Shown here: one piece after another, positions 25,258 to 34,655 of the stretch
Position numbering within the stretch: position 1 is the first letter of the stretch
Layout: each line of letters begins with the position of its first letter
Assembly: GCA_910575795.1 (NCBI GenBank)
Contig: CAJTGE010000033.1
Span: forward strand, 1-64,000
Direction of reading: 5' to 3'
Length of the DNA stretch: 64,000 nucleotides
Source of the DNA: Clostridiaceae bacterium
GTDB taxonomy: Bacteria; Bacillota; Clostridia; Lachnospirales; Lachnospiraceae
Program-made: the position numbers and the translations under genes
Notes under the pieces: model-generated
The model's input: the letters and a program-made list of their open reading frames with translations, nothing else
What the model was told of the DNA's origin: nothing
Database searches by the model: none

Positions 25258-27378
25258 TTATTTCTCGCTCTTTCCTGCCAGAACCTTCTCCTGTACGCTC
25301 TTGGGCACCTGCTCATATTTCTCAAAGAACATGGAGTAGTTGCCGCGTCCCTGTGTCCTGGAACGCAGGTCTGTGGAATAGCCGAACATCTCGGCAAGCG
25401 GAACGTATGCTTTTACCATCTTGCCGCCTCCGATATCCTCCATACCCTCAATGCGTCCGCGGCGGGAGTTGATGTCTCCGATGATATCGCCCATATATTC
25501 TTCCGGCATGGTTACTTCCACCTTCATGATCGGCTCAAGGAGAATCGGGTTCGCCTTGCGCATGGCATCCTTGAACGCCATGGAGCCTGCGATGTGGAAG
25601 GCCATCTCAGAGGAGTCAACCTCATGATAGGAGCCGTCGAATACATTGGCATGAACGCCCAGCACCGGATATCCGCCGAGAATACCGGCCTTGGTGGCCT
25701 CCTCGATACCCTCGCCGACCGCCGGGATATATTCCTTCGGAATTGCGCCGCCGACAACGGTGGACTCGAACTTAAAGGTTTCCTCGCCGTTCGGATCCAT
25801 GGGCTCGAAGTGAACCTTACAGTGTCCGTACTGACCGCGTCCGCCGGACTGCTTCGCATACTTGCTGTCAACATCCACAGCCTTGGTAAAGGTTTCTTTA
25901 TAGGCAACCTGCGGCGCTCCGACATTTGCCTCCACATGGAACTCGCGGAGCAGACGGTCTACGATAATCTCCAGATGAAGCTCGCCCATGCCGGCGATGA
26001 TCGTCTGTCCTGTCTCCTTGTTCGTGTAAGCGCGGAAGGTCGGATCCTCCTCGGCCAGCTTTGCGAGGGCCTCGCCCATCTTATCCTGGCCCGCCTTGGT
26101 CTTGGGCTCAATCGCGATGTCAATAACCGGCTCCGGGAATTCCATGGATTCCAGAATAACCGGATGCTGCTCGTCGCAGATCGTGTCGCCTGTTGTGGAC
26201 AGCTTAAATCCAATCGCCGCCGCAATATCGCCGGAATACACCTTATCTAATTCCTGACGCTTGTTGGCATGCATCTGCAGGATACGGCCAACGCGCTCCT
26301 TCTTGCCTTTTGTGGCGTTTAACACATAGGAACCGGAATTGAGCGTGCCGGAGTACACACGGAAATATGCCAGCTTGCCCACAAAGGGATCGGTCATAAT
26401 CTTAAATACAAGCGCGGAGAACGGCTCCTCGTCAGAGGAATGCCTTTCTGTCTCATTTCCGTCCAGATCCGTTCCTTTGATGGAAGGGATGTCCAGCGGA
26501 GAGGGCATAAACTCAATCACAGCGTCCAGAAGCTTCTGTACGCCCTTATTTCTGTACGCCGTTCCGCAGCATACCGGAATCGCCTGGCACTCGCAGGTGG
26601 CCTTTCTCAGAACTTTTTTAAGCTCCTCGTTGGAAGGCTCCTCGCCCTCCAGATACTGCATCATCAGCTCGTCGTCCAGCTCACAGATCTTTTCTACCAG
26701 CTCGGTGCGGTACAGTTCTGCGTCATCGGCCATATCCTCCGGGATATCGGTGATGGAAATATCATCGCCCTTATCATCATTATAGATGTAGGCCTTCATA
26801 TCGAACAGGTCAATGATTCCTTTGAAATCATCCTCCTTGCCGATCGGAAGCTGTAAGCAGATGGCGTTCTTGCCGAGTCTTGTGCGGATCTGATCCACGG
26901 TCCCGTAGAAATTCGCGCCCAGAATGTCCATCTTATTGATGAACGCCATACGGGGTACATTGTACGTGTCCGCCTGACGCCATACATTCTCAGACTGCGG
27001 CTCCACTCCGCCCTTGGCGCAGAATACGCCCACCGCGCCGTCAAGCACGCGCAGGGAACGCTCTACCTCAACCGTAAAGTCAACGTGGCCTGGAGTATCG
27101 ATGATGTTGATGCGGTGCTCCAGAGCGCCTTCCTTGGGCTTGCAGTTTTCCTGCTGCGTCCAGTGGCAGGTGGTGGCTGCGGATGTGATTGTGATACCTC
27201 TCTCCTGCTCCTGGGCCATCCAGTCCATGGTAGCGGTTCCTTCGTGCGTATCGCCAATCTTATAGTTTACGCCGGTATAATAGAGGATTCGCTCGGTCGT
27301 CGTCGTCTTGCCGGCGTCGATATGAGCCATAATACCGATATTTCTGGTTCTTTCTAACGGATATTCTCTTTCAGCCAA
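25258..27378 (-). CDS. fusA: Translation elongation factor G
   Basis: 706 residues, usual length. GTPase motifs [16 protein letters not shown] and NKMD are present, followed by domains II to V. EF-G drives translocation and, with RRF, ribosome recycling. It starts 15 bp after rpsG with GGAGG upstream, consistent with a single rpsL-rpsG-fusA transcript. No insertions or fusions. Confidence 0.98.
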   Translation of the reverse strand: MAEREYPLERTRNIGIMAHIDAGKTTTTERILYYTGVNYKIGDTHEGTATMDWMAQEQERGITITSAATTCHWTQQENCKPKEGALEHRINIIDTPGHVDFTVEVERSLRVLDGAVGVFCAKGGVEPQSENVWRQADTYNVPRMAFINKMDILGANFYGTVDQIRTRLGKNAICLQLPIGKEDDFKGIIDLFDMKAYIYNDDKGDDISITDIPEDMADDAELYRTELVEKICELDDELMMQYLEGEEPSNEELKKVLRKATCECQAIPVCCGTAYRNKGVQKLLDAVIEFMPSPLDIPSIKGTDLDGNETERHSSDEEPFSALVFKIMTDPFVGKLAYFRVYSGTLNSGSYVLNATKGKKERVGRILQMHANKRQELDKVYSGDIAAAIGFKLSTTGDTICDEQHPVILESMEFPEPVIDIAIEPKTKAGQDKMGEALAKLAEEDPTFRAYTNKETGQTIIAGMGELHLEIIVDRLLREFHVEANVGAPQVAYKETFTKAVDVDSKYAKQSGGRGQYGHCKVHFEPMDPNGEETFKFESTVVGGAIPKEYIPAVGEGIEEATKAGILGGYPVLGVHANVFDGSYHEVDSSEMAFHIAGSMAFKDAMRKANPILLEPIMKVEVTMPEEYMGDIIGDINSRRGRIEGMEDIGGGKMVKAYVPLAEMFGYSTDLRSRTQGRGNYSMFFEKYEQVPKSVQEKVLAGKSEK

Positions 27379-27393
27379 AGCTTTTTCCTCCTA

Positions 27394-27864
27394 TTAGAAT
27401 CTGTAGTGGGCAAACGCCTTGTTGGCCTCTGCCATCTTATGCATATCTTCCTTCTTCTTTACAGACGCGCCTGTATTGTTCGCCGCATCCATAATCTCCT
27501 TCGCAAGCCTCTCCTCCTGCGTCTTCTCGCCTCTCTTACGTGAGAACATCGTAAGCCAGCGAAGGGCAAGGGCCTGCCGTCTCTCCGGCTTTACCTCGAT
27601 CGGCACCTGATAGGTGGCGCCGCCGATACGTTTTGCCTTAACCTCGAGCACAGGCATGATATTATTCATGGCGCTCTCAAATACCTCAACCGCGTCCTTG
27701 CCTGTGTCGGCAGCTACGCGCTCAAATGCGCCGTATACAATCTTCTGCGCAATCCCTTTTTTGCCGTCCAGCATGATGTTGTTGATTAATTTGGTAACAA
27801 CCTTATTGTTGTACAGCGGATCTGCTAATACGTCTCTTTTCTGAGTATGTCCTTTACGTGGCAC
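27394..27864 (-). CDS. rpsG: 30S ribosomal protein S7
   Basis: 156 residues beginning [20 protein letters not shown], typical S7 with the conserved basic N terminus that binds the 16S rRNA 3' major domain. Second gene of the str operon. The 245-bp gap from rpsL contains no gene. S7 commonly autoregulates this operon by binding its own mRNA, which I cannot confirm here. Confidence 0.98.
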   Translation of the reverse strand: MPRKGHTQKRDVLADPLYNNKVVTKLINNIMLDGKKGIAQKIVYGAFERVAADTGKDAVEVFESAMNNIMPVLEVKAKRIGGATYQVPIEVKPERRQALALRWLTMFSRKRGEKTQEERLAKEIMDAANNTGASVKKKEDMHKMAEANKAFAHYRF

Positions 27865-28109
27865 GTTACTTCCCTCCTTAATATCCGCCCCGGCCAGGGC
27901 CCGGGCTTTTCATTAGATCTCAGGTACTCGCATGAATCGCCTGGCAGGTATTCCTCTTAAAGCCAGCGCCTCCTTACCAATGAAAGCGCCGCTCAAGTCC
28001 AGGCAATCTCCCGCGTTTCGTGCTGGTTCTATGATTCCCTGCAACCCACAGGATCAATATCAAAGTCCGGCACTGCAATTCTAAATATCCAAGAATCTTA
28101 CCTGAATGA

Positions 28110-28529
28110 TTATTTCTTATCTTTCGGCCTCTTTGCACCGTACTTGGAACGGGCCTGCTTTCTGTTGGCTACGCCTGCAGTATCAAGAGTACCTCTGATG
28201 ATGTGGTATCTTGTACCCGGAAGGTCCTTCACACGGCCGCCACGGATCAGAACAACGCTGTGCTCCTGTAAGTTATGTCCCTCGCCCGGGATATAGCTTG
28301 TCACTTCGATTCCATTGGAAAGACGAACCCTGGCGATCTTTCTGAGAGCTGAGTTCGGCTTCTTCGGCGTAGCAGTCTTAACGGCTGTGCAAACGCCTCT
28401 CTTCTGCGGTGCGGAAGCGTTGATAGCTCTCTTCTGTAAAGAGTTGTATCCCTTCTGCAGGGCAGGAGCAGTCGATTTTTTTTCAGATGTCTGTCTTCCC
28501 TTTCTTACTAACTGGTTAAATGTTGGCAT
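28110..28529 (-). CDS. rpsL: 30S ribosomal protein S12
   Basis: 139 residues from the ATG at 28529 ([12 protein letters not shown]), preceded by AGGAGGTGAAAAGG. The open frame extends 38 codons upstream without a ribosome site, so the longer version is rejected. The motifs [20 protein letters not shown] and [16 protein letters not shown] are standard. The streptomycin-related lysine (in TPKKPNS) is the wild-type residue. First gene of the str operon. Confidence 0.98.
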   Translation of the reverse strand: MPTFNQLVRKGRQTSEKKSTAPALQKGYNSLQKRAINASAPQKRGVCTAVKTATPKKPNSALRKIARVRLSNGIEVTSYIPGEGHNLQEHSVVLIRGGRVKDLPGTRYHIIRGTLDTAGVANRKQARSKYGAKRPKDKK

Positions 28530-28614
28530 CCTTTTCACCTCCTGTGATATTGTCTGTGGTTGCTTTATAAGCTTTTTGCATGCGTGGAAAACCTCTGATT
28601 TTGCACGCTTTCTT

Positions 28615-28643
28615 ATTATATCCAGTTTGTTTGAGGGTGTCAA
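28615..28643 (-). promoter_or_regulatory. Promoter of the str operon
   Basis: Consensus TTGACA (28638-28643), 17-nt spacer, TATAAT (28615-28620) on the minus strand, about 85 bp upstream of rpsL. Confidence 0.85.
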
Positions 28644-28750
28644 GGGATAAAATAGAAAGTTTTGTTACTTTATTTTGGGGAAATTGGTGGTTATGGCTTA
28701 GCTGAATGAGGCGTGAATATATTCTGCCTGAAATGGGGCGTGAAAAGGAC

Positions 28751-28868
28751 GCCAGGGACAGCGTCTGTATCCAACGGAACCCCGCTTCCGCTCGGAGAAA
28801 AGCGCAGCGGACGCTAAGCGCCGGCGGTTTTCTACGGATTCCTTATGGATACAGACGCTGTCCCTGGC
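28751..28868. repeat. 118-bp hairpin repeat, copy 1
   Basis: Perfect 22-bp terminal inverted repeats (GCCAGGGACAGCGTCTGTAT plus CC at 28751-28772, complement at 28847-28868) enclose a GC-rich core containing GGAACCCCGCTTCCGCT, a loop CGGAGAAAAGCGC and a TTCCTTATGGATACA tail. A second 118-bp copy is at 59228-59345. It fills most of the gene-free stretch 28650-28975, where I see nothing else. Confidence 0.75.
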
Positions 28869-28975
28869 TGTGTTACTGGCAGGCTATAGGCTGGTTGGTT
28901 GTTCGCCGGTACTGCTTTAGCGGATAAAGCAGACGCCATATAGTAATTATTGCGCGCCTGAAAGCGCATTATGAT

Positions 28976-29464
28976 TTATGCCGGCCGGATTTCTCCGCAG
29001 GCTATCATCGGCCCGGGATTTCCGGAGGGCTGGGTGGTAAAGTCATCGGGATGCGCGTGGATAATGACGTATTTTCCGGTTATTTCTTCTATATTGAAGC
29101 GTTTGTCGTAGAAGGCCGTCCAGGCGTAGCCCTGATTTCCGAGAAGGGGGAGCAGATCGCCTGCGTGGCCGGGGTGGGGCTGGTTTGCAGGGTTGAAATG
29201 GCCGTTGATATGGGAAAAATTGTCCTGGCAGCCGCTTCCGTTGTGTATATGCATGGCGTAGAAATTGGAGGAGTTCTGTATAGTTACGTTGGGGAGGCCG
29301 AATATCTCTGCCTCTACCAGAACGCCCCCGTACGGCGTTTCATAAAATTTCACGAGGCCGGAGAGCTCCGGGGCCTCTGCGCTTCCCCGCACCCAGGCTG
29401 CGGCCCGGGGGGTTGTGTTTTGCAGAAGATAGATAAATGACAGACGTGGGGTGGGATTTTGCAT
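28976..29464 (-). CDS. Cu/Zn superoxide dismutase-like protein, atypical
   Basis: 162 residues. Copper and zinc ligand positions of SodC are visible: MHIH, GHFNP, PHPGHAGDL and VIIHAHPDD. The disulfide cysteines are also present (GSGC and ACGEI). However, the active-site arginine usually found in G-x-R-x-ACG is methionine (GPMIACGEI), and no signal peptide is present, whereas most bacterial SodC proteins are exported. The family is clear, but true dismutase activity is doubtful. A metal-binding role is possible. It is monocistronic, with an AAGGA 13 bases upstream. Confidence 0.8.
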   Translation of the reverse strand: MQNPTPRLSFIYLLQNTTPRAAAWVRGSAEAPELSGLVKFYETPYGGVLVEAEIFGLPNVTIQNSSNFYAMHIHNGSGCQDNFSHINGHFNPANQPHPGHAGDLLPLLGNQGYAWTAFYDKRFNIEEITGKYVIIHAHPDDFTTQPSGNPGPMIACGEIRPA

Positions 29465-29585
29465 AGGATGGAAATCCTTTTTCTTTTATGGTATGCGGCT
29501 GAGGGGAATAACGTGTTTTTCCCAACAAAACCATCCATTCGATACCGTTCTGGATAAAATTAATATACTCTTTCCAGCAGTCATA

Positions 29586-30389
29586 TTAATTTCGGAACAT
29601 GCCTTTCCCGGCCGTATCTCTGCCGTTCAGGACGTCCATATTGATCTGGTATGCGAAGCTGACTGTCTCTGTCTGTTCCTGTGAACTGCCCAAACCCGCA
29701 ATCTTTCCTTCCGTATCCCGAATTGTTATAATTAAGCCCTTTTCAGCATAATAATCCTCGTAATGCGGCGTTATATCCCGACGCCTGAACGGCGCCTGGG
29801 CCAATAGTCTCGCACGCCTGAATTTTGAAACCTCTTCAATATCTTCGTCCGGCTTCAAAGAATTTTTCAGTTTTGAAGCATCCGCAAAAAATACGCCCCT
29901 GGTCTCTAAAAAATTGGCGCCAAGCGCCCTTGAATTCTCCTCCAGCGAAGCCCTCTCTTGTTTTGTCATGTTACTATAGATACGATACGCCATACTGTAT
30001 GCGTCTTCCTGAGAGACTGTATTTCCTTTTGTCAAATATGTTCCCTTTTTTACCAGAAGCTCAGGGAATTCTTTCTCAAACCACTGAATGGTTTCAGTAA
30101 ATCCCAAATCTAATTTTTCACTGACAAAATCGATATTATTCCAGCTATGATTACAGGAATAACAATATGCTGTATTATTATCTGCATAAAGATGCATAGA
30201 TGGAGCCGTATCGTGATGAAACGGATAATTACACCTGTCGCTTCCCGAACCATCGTAGATGATTTTATTTAATTTTTCACAAACTTTGCGTATCGGTATT
30301 TCTCTTTTATATATTTTGAATAAGAATGAAACCAGATAAGGATAAAACCCAGAAATATATTCAACTTTACTTGCCGAAAGAATATGTCT
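29586..30389 (-). pseudogene. DNA-primase-like CHC2 zinc-finger remnant
   Basis: The open frame runs from about 30389 to 29586 without a convincing start codon. The first ATG (30197) falls inside the zinc finger. The finger reads RCNYPFHHDTAPSMHLY then AYCYSC, a CHC2-type C-x4-H ... C-x2-C. The later part (RRDITPHYEDYYAEKGLIIT, EGKIAGLGSSQEQ) resembles the linker to a TOPRIM domain, but the gene stops there with no catalytic TOPRIM residues. It is most likely the decayed 5' half of a plasmid or phage primase. A small standalone zinc-finger protein is less likely. Confidence 0.55.
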
Positions 30390-30559
30390 TTATCAAAATA
30401 GTATTTTCGGAATGTCCACAGTGATAGCGAGCATCGGATTGTGTCAGCCACATTCCCAATTACAAATCTTTTTGAGAAAAAGATAGAATAACATCAAACG
30501 GTATGTTATAATTTTTGCGTTGCTCACCGAAACCTGGCAACAGGAAGGAGGTGTCGGCG

Positions 30560-30658
30560 TTGGATATTTTCATTTCTTTTTTAATCGCTGTTGCGGCTGG
30601 TGTAGCTTGCCACTACATCATCAAATGGTTAGACAGCAATGACAAGAGCAACAAATAA
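30560..30658 (+). CDS. Fst-like small membrane peptide (candidate type I toxin)
   Basis: 32 codons, TTG start with a strong AAGGAGGTG six bases upstream. The peptide has one membrane segment (IFISFLIAVAAGVACHYII) followed by KWLDSNDKSNK. This layout, hydrophobic helix then charged tail with W-L-D, matches Fst/Ldr-type toxins of Gram-positive type I toxin-antitoxin systems. A perfect 16-bp hairpin terminator follows (30694-30731) and could serve an antisense RNA as well. The antitoxin RNA itself is not identified. A TATAAT-like box (about 30506) lies upstream. Confidence 0.65.
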   Translation: MDIFISFLIAVAAGVACHYIIKWLDSNDKSNK

Positions 30659-30693
30659 CCTACTGGGTGCTTTGCCAGTATAAAAGTAAAGAA

Positions 30694-30731
30694 GAATCCC
30701 TAAACTGTACTGCAATACAGTTTAGGGATTC
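30694..30731. terminator. Bidirectional terminator after the small peptide gene
   Basis: GAATCCCTAAACTGTA and its exact complement (16-bp perfect stem, 6-nt loop). On the + strand TTCTTTCG follows, and on the - strand TTCTTTACTTTTA follows. Convergent toxin and antisense transcripts in Fst-type loci share such a terminator. Confidence 0.75.
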
Positions 30732-30905
30732 GTTCTTTCGTCAACGTGGACTTTTCATTTCTTTTTGCCTACTGGCATTATAGCATATGCAAAAATGTTT
30801 TTCAATATGCCTTTTTTATAAAATTTTTATCCTAATCTGGTATCAGTCAAGTATCCTTCATTTATAAATCTCCTGCTTCCCAAAACAGCCGCGATCACGC
30901 CATCT

Positions 30906-32138
30906 CTATCTGCGGGAACCCCCGGATTTTCCGGATTCCCACTTGCTTACGCAGACCGCGCAGGAAATATCTCCGGTGATATTCAGGCAGGTGCGGCCCA
31001 TATCGAACAGCCGGTCCACGCCATAGATAATCATAATCAGATTTACATCAATCCCCATTGCAGTCAGCACCATAGCCAGCATGATCGTGCCTGCTCCGGA
31101 GACGCCGGCCGTGCCGATCGAGGCCAGCGTAGCGGTTACGACGATCGTCACCATCTGGCCAAGGCTCAGATGAACGCCGGCGCAGGAAGCCAGGAAGATC
31201 GTTGCCACACACTGGTAAATAGCTGTGCCGTCCATGTTGATCGTAGATCCCAGGGGCAGGACAAAGGAGGAAATCTCGCCGTCCGCTCCCAGCTCATCCG
31301 CGCACTCCCTGGAAACCGGCAGGGTGGCGGCGGATGAGGCTGAGGTAAATCCAAATATCATAGCCGCGAACGCCCCCTTAAAGAAACGGACAGGGCTCAT
31401 GCCTGCAAATATCCTGGCAGACATGGAATACACCAGAATGGCATGCGCCGCGTATCCGATATAGGCGCACAAAAGCACCAGCGCCAGGGAGCCCAGGATG
31501 CCGGCCCCCTGCGTGGCCACCACCCAGGCCATCATGGTAAACACACCGATCGGGGACAGGCTGATGATAAATCCCATCATCTTCTCAATCACCGCATACG
31601 CGGAGGACACAAACTCCCGGCACATCCGGCCATTTTCGCCTGCCGCCATGATGGAACCGCCGAGAAGCAGGGCGATCACGATGACCTGGAGCATATTAGC
31701 CTTTACAAACGCATCCCACATGTTGGACGGGAAAATCGCTACAAGCGTGTCCATAAAATTAGCGGAGGTCGCCTTTTCCCAGACCGCGCCCTCCTCCAGC
31801 ACAAGGGTTGGGAACAGGCCGGCGTTGTCAAAGATATTTGCGAGAACCAGGCCGATGACGCAGGCAATGGCAGTCGTACACAAAAAATACGCTACCGTCT
31901 TCCAGCCCACAGAGCCGACCTTCCTCATATCGCCCATGGAGAGAATCCCGTCAATCATGGATAACAGCACAACAGGGACCACGATGAACTTGAGCAGATT
32001 GACAAAAATATCGCCAAATGGCTTCAGATAGCCGGACGCAAGGCTCACGGCGCCGGTAAAGTAACAGGCCAGGCCAACAAGAATGCCGGCAATCAGCGCA
32101 ATCACAATCTGGACAGGCAGACTTACTTTCTTTTTCAT
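30906..32138 (-). CDS. Dicarboxylate/amino acid:cation symporter (DAACS family)
   Basis: 410 residues, eight or more hydrophobic segments. Family hallmarks: the serine-rich turn FTSASSAATLPVS, the substrate and cation motif LGSTINMDGTAIYQ, and the C-terminal GTAGVSGAGTIMLAM and DRLFDMGRTCLNITGD. It takes up C4-dicarboxylates or acidic/neutral amino acids with Na+ or H+. Start at 32138 (GAGGTGAA upstream), although 32144 is possible. It lies downstream of a malic enzyme remnant on the same strand, which points to malate as the original substrate. Confidence 0.92.
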   Translation of the reverse strand: MKKKVSLPVQIVIALIAGILVGLACYFTGAVSLASGYLKPFGDIFVNLLKFIVVPVVLLSMIDGILSMGDMRKVGSVGWKTVAYFLCTTAIACVIGLVLANIFDNAGLFPTLVLEEGAVWEKATSANFMDTLVAIFPSNMWDAFVKANMLQVIVIALLLGGSIMAAGENGRMCREFVSSAYAVIEKMMGFIISLSPIGVFTMMAWVVATQGAGILGSLALVLLCAYIGYAAHAILVYSMSARIFAGMSPVRFFKGAFAAMIFGFTSASSAATLPVSRECADELGADGEISSFVLPLGSTINMDGTAIYQCVATIFLASCAGVHLSLGQMVTIVVTATLASIGTAGVSGAGTIMLAMVLTAMGIDVNLIMIIYGVDRLFDMGRTCLNITGDISCAVCVSKWESGKSGGSRR

Positions 32139-32425
32139 AAGCATTTCACCTCAATTCTAAACAGCGGACACTTCGCGGAGCAGATCCGTCCTCCTTTTTT
32201 CTCTTGTACGCAGAATCCATTGTCCTGACAGTTACTGCGCCGTCATAAGCGGCAAAAAGCATGGCCTTTTGCAGATGTTAAGAATATACGGGTGATTATA
32301 GCAAAATAATTCGGATGAAGCAAGCCTTGGACGCTCCTGGCGGATGTTTCTCATACAACTGCCCTAATTGCGCCAGATGGAGCCTCTTCTTTACCTGTTC
32401 CGGCATTTCCTTTTTTCCCTGGAAA

Positions 32426-33240
32426 TCAGCAAAGCAGACGGGCTGCTCCGCTTTCTACCGCCGCTTTTTTCACAGCGGCGGCAACGCATGCCGCGACATC
32501 CGGATTAAAAGCGGAAGGAATGATATTGTCTGCTGTAAGCTTATCATCTGTGATCAGTGATGCGATTGCCTTCGCGGCGGCGAATTTCATATCATAGTTA
32601 ATATCTCTTGCCCTTGCGTCCAGCGCGCCGCGGAAGATTCCCGGGAAAGCAAGGACGTTGTTAATCTGATTGGGGTAATCGCTTCTTCCCGTTCCCAGGA
32701 TACGGACGCCGGCTGCTTTGGCTGCTTCATACGTGATCTCCGGTTCCGGATTGGCCATGGCGAAAACAATGGGATCCTGGGCCATCGTTTTGATCATTTC
32801 CGGTTTTAGAGCGCCTGCAACGGAAACACCGATAAAGACGTCGGCGCCAACCAGCGCATCCGCCAGATTTCCGCGGATATCCTCTTTGTTTGTGAATGTG
32901 CAGAGCTGCTTTTTGTGCTCTTCCATGCCATCCGTTCTGTCCGCATACAAAATGCCGAATTCATCGCATGCGATAATATTTTTTACACCGGCGAAGGACA
33001 GCATCCTGATGATGGCAGTTCCGGCGGCGCCCGGCCCATTTAATATAACCTTTAAGTCCGATAATTTCTTTCCGGTCAGTTTTACTGCATTCATCAATCC
33101 GGCGGTAACCACAACCGCGGTGCCGTGCTGATCATCATGAAAAACCGGGATATCCAGCTCCTTTTCGAGACGTGATTCGATCTCGAAGCATCTGGGGGAG
33201 GAAATATCCTCTAAATTAATACCGCCAAAGACGGGAGCAA
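32426..33240 (-). pseudogene. Malic enzyme, 5'-truncated
   Basis: About 270 residues of NAD(P)-malic enzyme, beginning in the LAPVFGGINLEDISSPRCFE motif and continuing through DIPVFHDDQHGTAVV, the Rossmann motif LNGPGAAGTAII and RSDYPNQINNVLAFPG to the end. The first 110 or so residues, including the catalytic tyrosine region and the malate-binding lysine segment, are missing. The 15 residues before LAPVFGG read through from unrelated DNA. Full-length relatives have about 390 residues. The break coincides with the truncated start of the opposite-strand regulator, so one deletion removed both 5' ends. Confidence 0.8.
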
Positions 33241-33248
33241 GGAAGAGT

Positions 33249-34427
33249 GTGCCGGACTGTAAACCCCTGACGTTCTTTCTCTGTACGGAAAGCAATTATT
33301 ACCGGGCCTTTTTTGAGATGGCATATAAGTATCAGGACTGGAATTTTGAACAGGGTTATTTTGATTTCTGCGATTATCTCTGTCCGGATCAGGAGAGCTC
33401 CCTGATTGAATATCTGAAGAAAGGAACCTTCAGAGAGTGGCTGGATGAGAATAACCGGTATATTGACAGCCTGTCTCCGGAGGATATACAGGCGATGACG
33501 CAAAGGAAACTGGAAAAGCATATACGGCTCTGGAAATCAGGAAAAATCAAGTATTCTCTTTCCCGGATGAGTCCGATTATGCCCCAGATTTTAGCGGAAG
33601 GCGTGGAATGTACCTATATACCGTTCAGTATTGAAGATATGCGCAGTGGGTTCCAGCAGTTGATTCAGGAGATTCTTGTGCTGCGTCTGCGCAATAATCT
33701 GCCGGCGGCTATTGATATTCTGCTGCCCGTTTCCGAAGATCCGGTGCGCGTATTTCAGGATCGGTATGAGGCGATGGAGCGGCTCATTACAGCGTTTAAT
33801 AAAAAATATCTCTGTGATTTTATCGTTCACGAAACGCATCTGGGATTTCGGATTTCCACAAATCATAAAACCGTGGAACGGATTACCGCTGGCATGACTG
33901 TCTGCCTGCTAAAGGAATATTTCGAGCAGCACGGCGGGTTCAAGGTTTACATCGGTTATGGGATCGGTACGGATCTGGCACAGGCTGAGGCGGCGGCTGT
34001 GGACGCGTCCAGGGAGTCCAAAATTGCCCTGGGACGGGTAAGTTATCTGAAGGATGAAAACCGGGTGCTGGCGGCGCTGTCCGATGGTCATGCGGAGCTG
34101 TCGATTAGCAGTGAAATTTCTCCTTATGTCCGCGAGGTTTCCGATATGTCCGGTCTCTCCACTCTGACTATCCAGAAGCTGATTGCAGCGCTCCGGCTTA
34201 TCGGAACGGAGGAGGTTACCACACAGGAATTGTCCCGGATCCTCCATATCACGATCCGCAGCGCCAACCGTTTCGTAGCCGCCCTGGTTAAATGCAATCT
34301 CGCCAGAGTGCTGTATTCCAGGCAGAATAATACGAAGGGACGGCCCAGCAAAGTGTACCAGATTTTACTGGATGTGACAGAGGAGAATAAAGGATTGCCG
34401 GATATTCCCGCTCCGGAGCGTAATTGA
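33249..34427 (+). pseudogene. Transcriptional regulator, probably 5'-truncated
   Basis: 392 residues from a GTG start. The middle part looks like a GGDEF/cyclase-type fold without the catalytic signature (GFKVYIGYGIGTDLAQAEAA, ALGRVSYLKDENRVL). The C terminus is a winged helix (MSGLSTLTIQKLIAALRLIG, TTQELSRILHITIRSANRFV). Such regulators usually carry an extra N-terminal sensor region of about 100 residues, which is absent. The opening residues (MPDCKPLTFF) seem to be read-through from the junction. It may still make a protein. It lies divergent to the malic enzyme remnant it presumably once controlled. Confidence 0.6.
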
Positions 34428-34609
34428 AAACTATCCCGCCCTCTGCGCGGCCTGCTTTACCGTTCACATTCCATTCATAAATCTTTAAAAAACCGTTTAC
34501 ATTACCATCATGATTTCTTCACGATTTCATTCTATACTTTAATCATCGCAAGAAACATTGCTTACAAGATTTTTTTCATAATACTGAGCTGATTCGATCA
34601 GCTCTCCTC

Positions 34610-34655
34610 CCTAGAAAAGAAAAAGCCTCTCACTGCTGGAGAGGCTTTTTCTTTT
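34610..34655 (-). terminator. Terminator of the alanine symporter gene
   Basis: AAAAAGCCTCTC and GAGAGGCTTTTT pair across CACTGCTG. The stem overlaps the last codons and is followed by T-rich sequence on the minus strand. The 200 bp between the regulator stop (34427) and this point hold no gene. Confidence 0.75.

Noticed and set aside
28110-28643. Extended 177-residue form of ribosomal protein S12
   Set aside because: The extra 38 codons lack a ribosome site and overlap the promoter region; the ATG at 28529 has a strong AGGAGG and gives the standard protein.
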